Of a DNA stretch of 35,085 nt, positions 1 to 7,767 are shown piece after piece (within the stretch, counting starts at the first letter, position 1; every line of letters begins with the position of its first letter). The notes under the pieces were generated by a model. The model saw only the letters and a program-made list of their open reading frames with translations, was not told the origin of the DNA and searched no databases. Both the position numbers and the translations under genes were made by a program. The stretch lies in NCBI GenBank assembly GCA_051011595.1, contig JBPCTQ010000292.1, positions 1-35,085 on the forward strand, given 5' to 3'. This DNA comes from JAOUEE01 sp051011595. Lineage in GTDB: Bacteria > Actinomycetota > Acidimicrobiia > Acidimicrobiales > SHLQ01.

Positions 1-111
1 CCAGTTGGGCAACGAAATCAAGAAGAAAGAACTCCCGCGACACCCAGGGGGAGGGGGATGGTCCCAGAGCGGCCGGGATGGTACCTTTTTCCCACCTCCC
101 CGCCCGCTGGC

Positions 112-555
112 CTACGACACATCCAGCAGTCGGGAGATGCAGTAGACACCCTCGACCACACCGAACACGGGCCACACGGCCCAGCTGACCCAGTAGGTGA
201 CCGTTCGTTTCCGGAAGCCGAGGTCGCGATCCCACACGTACAGCGGCACCGCGGAATACCAGAACGGCACGGACGCCATCAACGCGATCAGGAAGCCCCA
301 CCGTTCGCCGAGCAACATCCCCACACTGCCGGCCACCTGCAGCGGCGCCCACAAGAACACGTCGGCCCAGGCCAGGCTCTGGTTGAAGGCGAAGTACGCG
401 GTCGGGTCGGTGGCGTCGGGCCGCCCGCCGTAGACGTTGTCGATGGTCCACTCGTCTCTCGGGCGCACAACTGCCACCAACTGCAGCGTGAACAACAGTC
501 CGATGAGCACCAGCCCGGCGACGGCAATGATGGAGGTGCCGACGGTGACCTCCAT
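112..555 (-). CDS. Conserved small membrane protein, partner of the upstream gene
   Basis: A 147-residue protein of unknown function. Four hydrophobic segments are visible at about residues 7-30, 69-83, 86-108 and 119-138. A polar loop (about 31-68) carries the DEWTIDNVYGG and YFAFNQSLAWAD stretches, and WDRDLGFRK lies between helices three and four. The ATG at 553-555 shares its A with the TGA of the upstream gene, so the two are very likely translationally coupled and may form one membrane complex. An open frame continues upstream on the same strand, but this ATG is preferred because of the junction and because the hydrophobic protein begins there. I recall similar two-gene sets in other bacteria but cannot name a domain. 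No catalytic motif is visible. Confidence 0.75.
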   Translation of the reverse strand: MEVTVGTSIIAVAGLVLIGLLFTLQLVAVVRPRDEWTIDNVYGGRPDATDPTAYFAFNQSLAWADVFLWAPLQVAGSVGMLLGERWGFLIALMASVPFWYSAVPLYVWDRDLGFRKRTVTYWVSWAVWPVFGVVEGVYCISRLLDVS

Positions 556-989
556 CAGACATCGACCTCGGCGACCGCCAACCCGATGGTGACCAGCGCC
601 ATGGCTCCCCACAGCATCAAGAAGATCAGGCCGACTCGCACGCTGGCAGCCGAACCGATCCGGAGACCACGGCGACGCAGGTTCAGGCGGGTGAGGATGC
701 CGCGTCCGGCGAAGTAGAGGTACATCCCACCACCAACCAGCCCGAACAGCGGCCACCAACGGTGGTCGAACACCATGAGGGCGCCGGCCACCACCATCGT
801 CCACAGCGACACCGCATCCCACTGGGCTTCGCCCCGGATGTCGGCCCAGAACGCGGGCTCGACATCGTCCTCGGCCTCACAGATCCCGTAACGAACAGCC
901 CATGCCGGTGACAACCACGTCACCACCTGGCCGCCCCAGCCCAGCCCGGCCAACGCGATCACCACCAAACCCCACAGAATCAGCACCAT
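555..989 (-). CDS. Conserved small membrane protein, first of a coupled pair
   Basis: A 144-residue membrane protein of unknown function. It begins with a hydrophobic helix (residues 1-20). A soluble stretch follows containing an acidic EAEDDVEPAFWADIRGEAQWD segment of just under thirty residues. Further helices lie near residues 60-76, 78-95 and 117-138, with a basic LNLRRRGLRIGS loop between the last two. The chosen ATG sits directly before the first helix. The frame stays open for about 150 bases upstream, but using that would give a non-hydrophobic Arg-rich leader overlapping the divergent ATPase gene. The stop overlaps the start of the next gene by one base. The fixed pairing and tryptophan-rich conserved stretches suggest a two-component membrane unit; its role is unknown. 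Confidence 0.72.
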   Translation of the reverse strand: MVLILWGLVVIALAGLGWGGQVVTWLSPAWAVRYGICEAEDDVEPAFWADIRGEAQWDAVSLWTMVVAGALMVFDHRWWPLFGLVGGGMYLYFAGRGILTRLNLRRRGLRIGSAASVRVGLIFLMLWGAMALVTIGLAVAEVDV

Positions 990-1054
990 CGAGGTCCCAT
1001 CTCGTCGCATCCCGGTTTCTACAGCCGTACCAGCAGCATGTCGTTGAAAACGCC

Positions 1055-1990
1055 ATGGATCCACTGCCGGCGACCAGCTCAGCGCTCGACGTTGCCCCGC
1101 GACTGCTGGATGAGCTCGAACGGGTGATCGCCGGACAACGAACACAACTCGAATTGGTGTTGGCCACCCTACTCAGCGGCGATCACCTGCTACTGCAGGA
1201 TCGGCCCGGTGTGGGCAAGACCGTGTTGGCCAAGGCCCTGGGTGCGGTGCTGGACATGCCAACCGGGCGAATTCAGGGCACACCGGATCTGCTGCCCACC
1301 GACATCACCGGCGTCGACGTGTTCCAGCCCCACACGGGCGACTGGTCGTTTCGCCCGGGCCCCATCTTCGTCTCCCTCCTGTTGGTGGACGAGCTGAATC
1401 GCGCCACCCCGAAGGCCCAGTCCGCACTCTTGGAGGCCATGGCCGAAGGCCAGGTCACCGTCGACGGGCAGACTCGCAACTTGGGGACCCCCTTCATGGT
1501 GATCGCCACCCAGAACCCCCTGGGTGAGATCGGCACACACCCCCTGGGCGCAGCCCAGATCGATCGCTTCGCCACCATGCTGGAGCTGGGCCTGCCCGGG
1601 CGCGAGGCTGAACGGTCGATACTCGACGGTCGGGCCGGCGTGTCACACCTCGACGACCTGCGGCCGGTGGTGAGCGGTGCGGAGCTCGACGACGTCTTCA
1701 CCACCGTCGCCGAGACCCGGGCCTGCGACGGAATCAAGAACTACGTGCTCGACATGGTCGACGCCGCCCGCAATCTGGCTCCCGAGGTGTGGCTGAGTGT
1801 CCGCGTGAGCGAGACCCTGCTGCGGGTGTCACGCGGCCGAGCCTTCATGCGCCAGCGCGACTACGTGGCGCCCGAGGACGTGCAGGCGGTGGCGCCGGCG
1901 GTGCTCGATCATCGCCTGCCCCGTTCACTCGACCGGGCTGCGGTGGCCCACATGCTCGGCGCCGTGCCCGTTCCGGTTGATGCCCACTGA
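1055..1990 (+). CDS. MoxR-family AAA+ ATPase
   Basis: A 311-residue AAA+ ATPase of the MoxR class, chaperone-like proteins that usually work with von Willebrand or DUF58 partners on membrane or periplasmic assemblies. The Walker A motif DRPGVGKT is at residues 49-56. Walker B (LLLVDELNRA) is near 108-117, followed by the family-typical TPKAQSALLEAMAEGQVT and a sensor-1 ATQNP segment. Length matches the usual 300-330. The ATG at 1055 is chosen because an earlier in-frame ATG (902) would add a Pro/Ser-rich, non-conserved extension across the divergent gene's start. I see no good ribosome binding site. The gene overlaps the following DUF58 gene by 11 bases, the classic MoxR-DUF58 operon order. 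Confidence 0.93.
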   Translation: MDPLPATSSALDVAPRLLDELERVIAGQRTQLELVLATLLSGDHLLLQDRPGVGKTVLAKALGAVLDMPTGRIQGTPDLLPTDITGVDVFQPHTGDWSFRPGPIFVSLLLVDELNRATPKAQSALLEAMAEGQVTVDGQTRNLGTPFMVIATQNPLGEIGTHPLGAAQIDRFATMLELGLPGREAERSILDGRAGVSHLDDLRPVVSGAELDDVFTTVAETRACDGIKNYVLDMVDAARNLAPEVWLSVRVSETLLRVSRGRAFMRQRDYVAPEDVQAVAPAVLDHRLPRSLDRAAVAHMLGAVPVPVDAH

Positions 1991-3020
1991 ACCAGGTGTG
2001 AGACGCAGCACGATACAGGTGCGACCGACGGCGGCCGGCCTCGCCATCCTCGCGGGATTGGCCCTGATCGCCTGCCTCTACGTGGTTGGTGACCGCCCGA
2101 TGGCCATCGGGTATGTGGTACCGATCGCCGTGGTCGCCGCGGCTGACTTCGGGTTGGCCAGTCGCGCCCTCCGCACCCGGCCGGTCAGCGTTTCCCCGGT
2201 TCGTACCGTCGCCGGCTCGCCCGAGTACATCACGGTGCGAGCCGAAGCCGCCGCAGGACTGGCCCCCCTGTCGATCCGGGTCCGGCCCCTCAGCACATCA
2301 GACGAGTCGGCCGGCCCTGTGGTGTTGCCGCTCGACGGCTCATCCGCGCTTCTCGAGCTACCCGACGGCCACCCCACCGCGAGTTCTCACATTCGATACC
2401 GGGTCTCGACCTCGGCCCTTGGTCTGGTGTGGGCCCGGCAATGGGTGGCCGTTGCTGTTCCCATGCTCTACCGGGCTCCCAACCCCCGAACCATCGACTG
2501 GCCGGTGCATCCCGCGCTCGACGAGGTGGCTCGCCTGCGGGAGTACGTTCCCGGTGACCGCATGGGACAGATCTCATGGCCGACCACCGCCCGCACCGGC
2601 ACACTCCATGTGCGCACCGCAGGCGTGGGCGACGGCGAGCTCCAGGTGGTGCTCGAATTGGGACCGACCCCTGCCACTCTCGCCACACTGACCACCACGC
2701 TGTCGCTGGCATCCAATGTCCTGGGTGTCTTGTTGGAGCAGGGCACCAGCGTGCGCCTCCACACCCGAGCACCCGTCGAGGCCCACTGGACCGAAGCGGC
2801 GGGGCTGGCTCTCCTCGATCCGAAGGGCCCAAGCTCGGTGGTAGGTGTGGGCCACTACGTTGGCTTCGGCGAACTGCGCACCCAGATCGACTCGACGCTG
2901 GTGGCCGACCGCGAGCAGCTCCTGCAACGGTTGGCCGTCGCCGAGCCCGGAGCCCCGGTTCCGCGCCCACCGGGCCCCTATCTCGAGATCGATCCCGGCG
3001 GGGCTCGGTTCTGCCAATGA
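1980..3020 (+). CDS. DUF58 domain membrane-anchored protein
   Basis: A 346-residue protein. Two N-terminal hydrophobic segments (about residues 17-35 and 42-58) are followed by a soluble part. The DUF58 signature is clear from residue 187: REYVPGDRMGQISW, then the TARTGTLHVR continuation, matching the family pattern R-x-Y-x-x-GD...I-x-W...AR. DUF58 proteins are regular partners of MoxR ATPases and contain a VWA-like fold. A TTG lies directly before the chosen ATG (1977) and could also serve as start. The start overlaps the MoxR stop, and the stop (TGA 3018-3020) overlaps the next ATG, so the three genes are translationally linked. The DUF58 assignment is strong; the substrate process is unknown. 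Confidence 0.9.
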   Translation: MPTEPGVRRSTIQVRPTAAGLAILAGLALIACLYVVGDRPMAIGYVVPIAVVAAADFGLASRALRTRPVSVSPVRTVAGSPEYITVRAEAAAGLAPLSIRVRPLSTSDESAGPVVLPLDGSSALLELPDGHPTASSHIRYRVSTSALGLVWARQWVAVAVPMLYRAPNPRTIDWPVHPALDEVARLREYVPGDRMGQISWPTTARTGTLHVRTAGVGDGELQVVLELGPTPATLATLTTTLSLASNVLGVLLEQGTSVRLHTRAPVEAHWTEAAGLALLDPKGPSSVVGVGHYVGFGELRTQIDSTLVADREQLLQRLAVAEPGAPVPRPPGPYLEIDPGGARFCQ

Positions 3021-5506
3021 GCGACCGGGAGGCCCCCCTTCCCGGGCCATCGCCCGAGGCCATCGAGGCCTTCCAGAAGCAGTCGAGGGCTGTCCTGGGG
3101 CGGATCCTTCGACACCTGCTGGTGATCCTGGCCTCCCTCGTCGGATTGCTGCTGGTCCTTTCGTTCAATCGGGCGGTGTTCCCGGGGGACATGGCTCAAG
3201 TGGCCAACCTGATCGTCATCGGGCTCGGCGGCGGGTACCTGATCTGGAAGCGGCCGGTCCACCTGATCGTCGCCTTCACTGTGCTGGCGGCCGTGGGGGG
3301 AGGGCTGATGATTCTGCTCGCACCCCCGGCGGTGGTGTTACTGGCGGCCAGGAGCCTGCGACGAGAGACCGATGTCGGACGATCACCACGACGCACCGCC
3401 CGGTCGGCGGCCTTCGCCGGTCTGGCGCTGTTGTTGACGCTGCCGTTCCTCTCCATGGCTCTCGACCCATCATCGATGGCCGAGAACACCTCGACGGCCG
3501 CGGCGGAGAGGCAATCGGCCCAACCAGCTCCCGGCGGTGGATCGGCATCGGGTCTTCTTCAGCGATTGGCCGACGCTCTGGCCCGGGTGTTCGGTCAGAA
3601 CAACGGACAGACCGTTTCGGTTGGTGGCGGCGAGCAACCCCCGGACCCCGACATCAACTGGTGGCTGATCGCCGCCGCCGTGGCCGCCGGTGCCGTTCTG
3701 ATCGTCGGCGCCGTCTTGTTGTGGCGCTGGTGGCGTCGGCGGGGACAGGCGGGCCCCGATGCCACCCCGGGGTGGTCACTGCTGCGCCTCGAGATGATCG
3801 GCCGGGCGCTGGGCCGACCCCGGCGGGCCCACGAAGGGGCGCTGTCCTACGCCGATGCGCTGGCTGATCGATCGGGTGATGACCGTCTGGCCTCCGCCGG
3901 TCCGTTGGTGTCAGGGCACCTCTACGAGAGTCGAACAACCGACGAGGAGCTGGTCGATCGCTCCCTCACCGAGGTCGAACACGACCCTCCCCCGCGCCCA
4001 CCGCTTCCGCGCCTCCGCCGCTTTGCCGCTCGGGTGGCGGCTCCGTTCGCATCGGCCAGCTCGCGCCGCACCCTGGCGCCGGCGGCACTCGCCATCGTCG
4101 TGGTCCTGGCCGGAGGTTGGCTACTGCGACCGCACGTGCACGACCTCCGCGCCGCAGAGGCGGCCGGTGAGCCACCCGGCTGGGCCGAGCTGCGATCGGC
4201 GCCGGCCGATGATCTGGTGCGCTGGCAGATGTGTGCCGTGACCGAGTTCGGCGCCGTGACGGCCCGAACAGGATTGGGCCACCGCTCGCGGCCGCTGGCA
4301 GCAATGAGTGAGAACGACTACTACGAGGGCGACATCAGCTACGGCTCCGAGTACCTCCACGACGGTGACACAGGAGCCACTCGCTACGGCGATGAGGGTT
4401 GGGTCGACAACGTCGGGATCCAGGTGCCGATCCGCCCCTTCACCAGCGTCGACGAGGTGCTGGCCACAATGGTTGCGGAGCCCACGCCAGGGGAAACCGT
4501 CATCGATCGATTCGGCGACTCGTTCACCCGGTGGGAATCGTTGCCCGTCGACTGGGCCGACATCGATTTCTCCGAACGAGGCTCTGAGATCATCCCGACA
4601 GTCCACGATCTCGTGTGGGTGGTCGACATCTGGACCGACGCAAGCACGATCCCGACGCGGATACGCGTGATGACCAATGAACCGGCTGCTCGGTGGTATG
4701 AGTGGCGTCGCACCGTCGTCTCTGGAGGCCAGGCCAGATTCCACCCGCCTTCGTGTCCTCCTGACCTCGAATCCCCGACCGACGAATGGATCGGTTGGGA
4801 ACCGTGGACACAAACCCTGACGGTGCCGCTCCAGGTGTCGTTCGATTCCGCCGGCAACCCCTACGACAACGGGTACTACGGAGCGGAGTTCTCGCCGGCA
4901 GTCTGGGCCTCGGCGGGGGCACTGCCGTCGGCGGCCTCGTTCACCGTGATGAGCCCGTACGACCTGCTCCCCGAGCTGGCCGCATCGAGCGAGAACCCGT
5001 ACCGGGTGACCACCGACTGGCCAGGCGAGATGACGGCCGAACACTCCGTGGGCGAGGACGGTTGGGAGTATGCGTTTCGCATCTCCCGAGCCGGCGGTGC
5101 GGCGGTGGCACGATGGGACCAGGAGGCCACAATCGACATCGCCGAATCGGCGGTGGCCATCACGCTCGCACCGGTCGTCTTCGACAGCGAGGAAGAGCTG
5201 TGGGCCCTCCTCGATCGGACCTACCGGGATGAGGGCGAACCCGTCGCGGCCGATCTCGACGGCGAGCCGGGAGACGACCTGTTCTTGTTGGGGCAGTACT
5301 TCTACGGCGCCGACGTTGTACGCGGCCTCGACGAATCGGGCGCACTGACCTCAGTGGTGATCTGGGACCAGACGGTGCCGTGGCGGGTGTTAGGCCTCGA
5401 AGGAACCGTGCCCGCCGAGGTGAAACACCGAGAAGATCAACTGCGGGCGTGCATCGCCGGAACCCGACCCATCGACGCTGACGGAACCTGCGCCCGAGAC
5501 GACTGA
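3017..5506 (+). CDS. Multi-pass membrane protein with DUF4129-like segment and large unrecognised ectodomain
   Basis: An 829-residue protein in the third position of a MoxR-DUF58 operon, where a TgpA-type transglutaminase is often found. Hydrophobic segments lie near residues 32-52, 60-75, 81-111, 130-148, 214-236 and 353-371. Between the last two is a DUF4129-like cytoplasmic stretch (about 252-320: LRLEMIGRALGRPRRAHEGA, YADAL, HLYESRTTDEELVD), which in TgpA proteins follows the transglutaminase core. I see no Cys-His-Asp transglutaminase core: residues 150-212 are a Ser/Gly/Pro-rich linker. Instead about 450 residues (373-829) follow the final helix as an acidic, Trp/Tyr-rich domain with four cysteines that I do not recognise. 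The ATG overlaps the DUF58 stop as ATGA. Predicted topology puts the C-terminal domain outside the membrane; this is inferred. Confidence 0.85.
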   Translation: MSDREAPLPGPSPEAIEAFQKQSRAVLGRILRHLLVILASLVGLLLVLSFNRAVFPGDMAQVANLIVIGLGGGYLIWKRPVHLIVAFTVLAAVGGGLMILLAPPAVVLLAARSLRRETDVGRSPRRTARSAAFAGLALLLTLPFLSMALDPSSMAENTSTAAAERQSAQPAPGGGSASGLLQRLADALARVFGQNNGQTVSVGGGEQPPDPDINWWLIAAAVAAGAVLIVGAVLLWRWWRRRGQAGPDATPGWSLLRLEMIGRALGRPRRAHEGALSYADALADRSGDDRLASAGPLVSGHLYESRTTDEELVDRSLTEVEHDPPPRPPLPRLRRFAARVAAPFASASSRRTLAPAALAIVVVLAGGWLLRPHVHDLRAAEAAGEPPGWAELRSAPADDLVRWQMCAVTEFGAVTARTGLGHRSRPLAAMSENDYYEGDISYGSEYLHDGDTGATRYGDEGWVDNVGIQVPIRPFTSVDEVLATMVAEPTPGETVIDRFGDSFTRWESLPVDWADIDFSERGSEIIPTVHDLVWVVDIWTDASTIPTRIRVMTNEPAARWYEWRRTVVSGGQARFHPPSCPPDLESPTDEWIGWEPWTQTLTVPLQVSFDSAGNPYDNGYYGAEFSPAVWASAGALPSAASFTVMSPYDLLPELAASSENPYRVTTDWPGEMTAEHSVGEDGWEYAFRISRAGGAAVARWDQEATIDIAESAVAITLAPVVFDSEEELWALLDRTYRDEGEPVAADLDGEPGDDLFLLGQYFYGADVVRGLDESGALTSVVIWDQTVPWRVLGLEGTVPAEVKHREDQLRACIAGTRPIDADGTCARDD

Positions 5507-5513
5507 CGCGGCA

Positions 5514-6317
5514 TCAGTCGTAGTGGTCGGCGACGGTGGTCTGTTCGGTGAGCGGCGGGCGGGTGTAGGTGAACTCCTTGATCTCGGGCATGACCAACTC
5601 GTCGGAGGTGAGATCCTCGTACGGGATGGCGCCGAGCAGGTGCTGGATGCAGTTGAGGCGAGCCCGTCGTTTGTCGTCGGCCTCGACCACCCACCACGGT
5701 GACGACTTGGTGTCGGTGTGCTCGAACATCTTGTCCTTGGCCATGCTGAAGTCGACCCAGCGAGCACGCGACTCGAGATCCATGTCACTCAGCTTCCACC
5801 GCTTCTGGGGGTTGTTGATGCGGTCGAGGAATCGTTTCTCCTGCTCCTCGTCCGACACCGAGAACCAGAACTTGATGAGGATGATGCCCGACCGGATGAG
5901 CATCCGTTCGAAATCGGGACACGACTGGAGGAACTCGTCGTACTCGTCGTCGGTGCAGAACCCCATGACCCGCTCCACACCGGCCCGGTTGTACCAACTG
6001 CGGTCGAACAGGACGATCTCGCCGGCGGCGGGGAGGTGTTGCACGTACCGCTGGAAGTACCACTGTGAACGTTCACGTTCGTTGGGTTTGTCGAGCGCCA
6101 CCACACGGACCACCCGAGGGTTGGTGCGCTCGACGATGCGTTTGATGGCCCCGCCCTTGCCGGCCGCATCACGGCCCTCGAACAACACGCAGACCCGCAG
6201 GCCCTCGGCCCGGACCCATTCCTGGAGCTTCACCAGCTCACGCTGGAGCCGCTCCAGCTCAGCTTCGTAGAATTCCTTGTCGAGCCGCTTCACGCCGTTG
6301 GCGGTGCGCTTGCTCAT
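5514..6317 (-). CDS. ppk2: Polyphosphate kinase 2 (PPK2 family, second of tandem pair)
   Basis: A 267-residue PPK2-family enzyme that transfers phosphate between polyphosphate and nucleotides. Walker A GRDAAGKGG is at residues 48-56 and the Walker B-type LFDRSWYNR at 103-111. The lid region reads RWKLSDMDLESRARW, followed by HTDTKSSPWWVV and DDKRRARLNCI, matching the single-domain PA0141-like PPK2 group. Length is normal for a one-domain PPK2. The ATG overlaps the stop of the upstream PPK2 gene as ATGA, so both are made from one mRNA. The stop lies 7 bases from the convergent 829-residue gene. Whether it prefers ADP, GDP or AMP cannot be read safely from sequence. Confidence 0.94.
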   Translation of the reverse strand: MSKRTANGVKRLDKEFYEAELERLQRELVKLQEWVRAEGLRVCVLFEGRDAAGKGGAIKRIVERTNPRVVRVVALDKPNERERSQWYFQRYVQHLPAAGEIVLFDRSWYNRAGVERVMGFCTDDEYDEFLQSCPDFERMLIRSGIILIKFWFSVSDEEQEKRFLDRINNPQKRWKLSDMDLESRARWVDFSMAKDKMFEHTDTKSSPWWVVEADDKRRARLNCIQHLLGAIPYEDLTSDELVMPEIKEFTYTRPPLTEQTTVADHYD

Positions 6318-7231
6318 TGCCGGAACCGACCCTTGCGGAAGCGATCGGCCTCCATGAGCTCGACCTCGTGAGCGCCCGACACCACGATCTCGGACTCGGG
6401 CACGAAATCGAGCTCGGGATCTCGATCCTCGTAGTCGACGGCATCGAGTATCACCCGCATGGCGTTGAGCCGGGCCCGATGTTTGTCCTCGGACCGAATG
6501 ATCGTCCACGGTGTGGGAGGGGTGTGCCTTCGCCGCAACATCTCGTACTTCTTCTCGGTGAAATCGTCCCAGTAGTCCTGGGCCTGCACGTCGATCTCGC
6601 TCAGCTTCCACTGGCGGAGCGGATCGTCGCGACGACGATCGAAACGGCGCTGCTGTTCCTTCTTGGACACCGAGAAGTACAACTTGACCAGCGTGGTGCC
6701 CTGACGAACGAGGTCCTTCTCGAAGCCGACCACCCCCCGCAGGAAGTGGTTGTATTCGTCTTCGGTGCAGAAGCCGAAGATCGGCTCGACCACGGCCCGG
6801 TTGTACCAACTGCGGTCGAACAGCACCATCTCCCCACCACGAGGGAACTGCTCGACGTAACGCTGCAGATACCACTGCGTGCGCTGCTCCTCGGTGGGTT
6901 TACCCAGGGCAACCACTCGGTAGTGCTTCTCGTTCATGTACCGGGTGACCCGGCGGATGGTGCCGCCTTTTCCCGCGGCATCGCGCCCCTCGAAGAGCAC
7001 GATCATTCGTTTGGCATGGGCTTCGAGGTGACGTTGCAGCTTGAGCAGCTCGACCTGAAACGGTTGGAGTTCGCGTTCGCGTTCGTCCTTGCGTACCAAC
7101 CGCGCGGCCTGCTGACGGGCCTGCTCGAGCTCTTGCTGCAAGCCCTCGATGGTGGCGCCGGGCGTGTCGGAGCTGACGTCGCCCCGTATGGGAACGACGT
7201 CGGATCGTTCCGCTTCTGAGCTCGACTCCAC
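6314..7231 (-). CDS. ppk2: Polyphosphate kinase 2 (PPK2 family, first of tandem pair)
   Basis: A 305-residue PPK2 with an N-terminal extension rich in Glu, Gln and Arg (about residues 1-60, helical or coiled-coil in appearance). It then shows GRDAAGKGG (82-90), LFDRSWYNR (137-145), a QWKLSEIDVQAQDYWDDF lid stretch and a PWTIIRSEDKHRARLN stretch. It is clearly paralogous to its neighbour but belongs to a different PPK2 subgroup, so the two may differ in nucleotide preference (inference). The start is GTG at 7231, chosen because AGGAGG lies 5 bases upstream on this strand (CCTCCT at 7237-7242 as written). It heads the two-gene operon and is divergent from the CBS gene, sharing a 115-base control region. 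Confidence 0.94.
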   Translation of the reverse strand: MESSSEAERSDVVPIRGDVSSDTPGATIEGLQQELEQARQQAARLVRKDERERELQPFQVELLKLQRHLEAHAKRMIVLFEGRDAAGKGGTIRRVTRYMNEKHYRVVALGKPTEEQRTQWYLQRYVEQFPRGGEMVLFDRSWYNRAVVEPIFGFCTEDEYNHFLRGVVGFEKDLVRQGTTLVKLYFSVSKKEQQRRFDRRRDDPLRQWKLSEIDVQAQDYWDDFTEKKYEMLRRRHTPPTPWTIIRSEDKHRARLNAMRVILDAVDYEDRDPELDFVPESEIVVSGAHEVELMEADRFRKGRFRQ

Positions 7232-7236
7232 CTCGA

Positions 7237-7242
7237 CCTCCT
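7237..7242 (-). promoter_or_regulatory. Shine-Dalgarno sequence deciding the GTG start of the first PPK2 gene
   Basis: On the minus strand this reads AGGAGG, five bases before the GTG at 7231-7229. It is a full match to the anti-Shine-Dalgarno core and fixes the start of the upstream PPK2 gene, which has no nearby ATG. Confidence 0.8.
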
Positions 7243-7292
7243 GGTCTGCGCACCATCGGCTACTGCCAGGACACCGGATCGACCGTTGTCCA

Positions 7293-7312
7293 GAGCAGGA
7301 CTTTCGTCATGT
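7293..7312 (+). promoter_or_regulatory. DosR-box-like sequence in the PPK2/CBS divergent region
   Basis: The core GGACTTTCGTC (7298-7308) matches the centre of the mycobacterial dormancy-regulator box GGGACTWWAGTCCC at 10 of 11 central positions, but the right outer half (ATG instead of CCC) is poor. It lies midway between divergent PPK2 and CBS genes, a setting that would fit stress control. The match was made by eye and no regulator gene is present in the window. Confidence 0.3.
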
Positions 7313-7333
7313 CTTGTCGCCCGGCTCTGCTCA

Positions 7334-7339
7334 TAGGGT
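7334..7339 (+). promoter_or_regulatory. Candidate -10 element of a leaderless promoter for the CBS gene
   Basis: TAGGGT fits the TANNNT -10 consensus and ends seven bases before the ATG at 7347. Transcription from it would start at or next to the start codon. No convincing Shine-Dalgarno sequence is present, as expected for a leaderless mRNA. The GNAT gene at 13169 has the identical hexamer and spacing. Confidence 0.45.
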
Positions 7340-7346
7340 CCGGGGC

Positions 7347-7760
7347 ATGACGACAGCAATCACTGCGATCATGACATCGGACCCCAGCACGATCGAGCAG
7401 ACCGAGCCGCTCTCGGAGGCGTACCAGCTGCTGCAACGGGCCCCGTTCCATCACCTGGTGGTGGTCGACGGCGACGACCCCGTCGGGATCATCGCCACCT
7501 CCGACATCTTGCGCCTGGTGTACGACATCGACGGCACCGATGACCGGTCGCTGCGGACCTACATCGATCATCAGTTCAACATCGACGACGCCATGAGTGT
7601 CGACCTACGGACCGTGAACCAGGAGGCCACCGTCCGCGACGTGGCCGCTCTGTTGTCGGATGGTTCGTTCCACTCGGTTGTGGTTCTGGCCGACGACGGT
7701 TCGCTGGCCGGCATCGTCACCACCACCGACCTGGCCCGCTATCTGGCCGACCAGGCCTGA
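7347..7760 (+). CDS. CBS-domain pair protein
   Basis: A 137-residue protein made of little more than two CBS motifs, at about residues 5-60 (FHHLVVVDGDDPVGIIATSDILR) and 80-135 (HSVVVLADDGSLAGIVTTTDLAR). Such stand-alone Bateman modules bind adenine nucleotides and sense energy state; in mycobacteria small CBS proteins belong to the dormancy response. The ATG at 7347 is preferred over upstream in-frame codons because the CBS fold starts here and a TAGGGT box lies seven bases before it. It is divergent from the PPK2 operon, so an adenylate-sensing role next to polyphosphate:nucleotide metabolism is plausible but inferred. Its stop abuts the stop of the convergent secreted-protein gene. Confidence 0.9.
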   Translation: MTTAITAIMTSDPSTIEQTEPLSEAYQLLQRAPFHHLVVVDGDDPVGIIATSDILRLVYDIDGTDDRSLRTYIDHQFNIDDAMSVDLRTVNQEATVRDVAALLSDGSFHSVVVLADDGSLAGIVTTTDLARYLADQA

Positions 7761-7767
7761 TCAGGCC
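7754..7767. terminator. 14-base palindrome spanning two abutting stop codons
   Basis: GGCCTGATCAGGCC is a perfect palindrome containing TGA of the plus-strand CBS gene and, directly next to it, TGA of the minus-strand gene. The RNA from either strand can form a 5-bp stem with a GATC loop. With no U-tract it may be only a weak bidirectional terminator or a consequence of abutting stops. Confidence 0.3.

Noticed and set aside
1..43. Possible start of a minus-strand gene (GTG at 43, reading VSREFFLLDFVAQL)
   Set aside because: Only 14 codons are inside the window and there is no ribosome binding site. The plus-strand frame reads just as plausibly, so nothing can be supported. The stretch 1-111 is otherwise without a recognisable feature.
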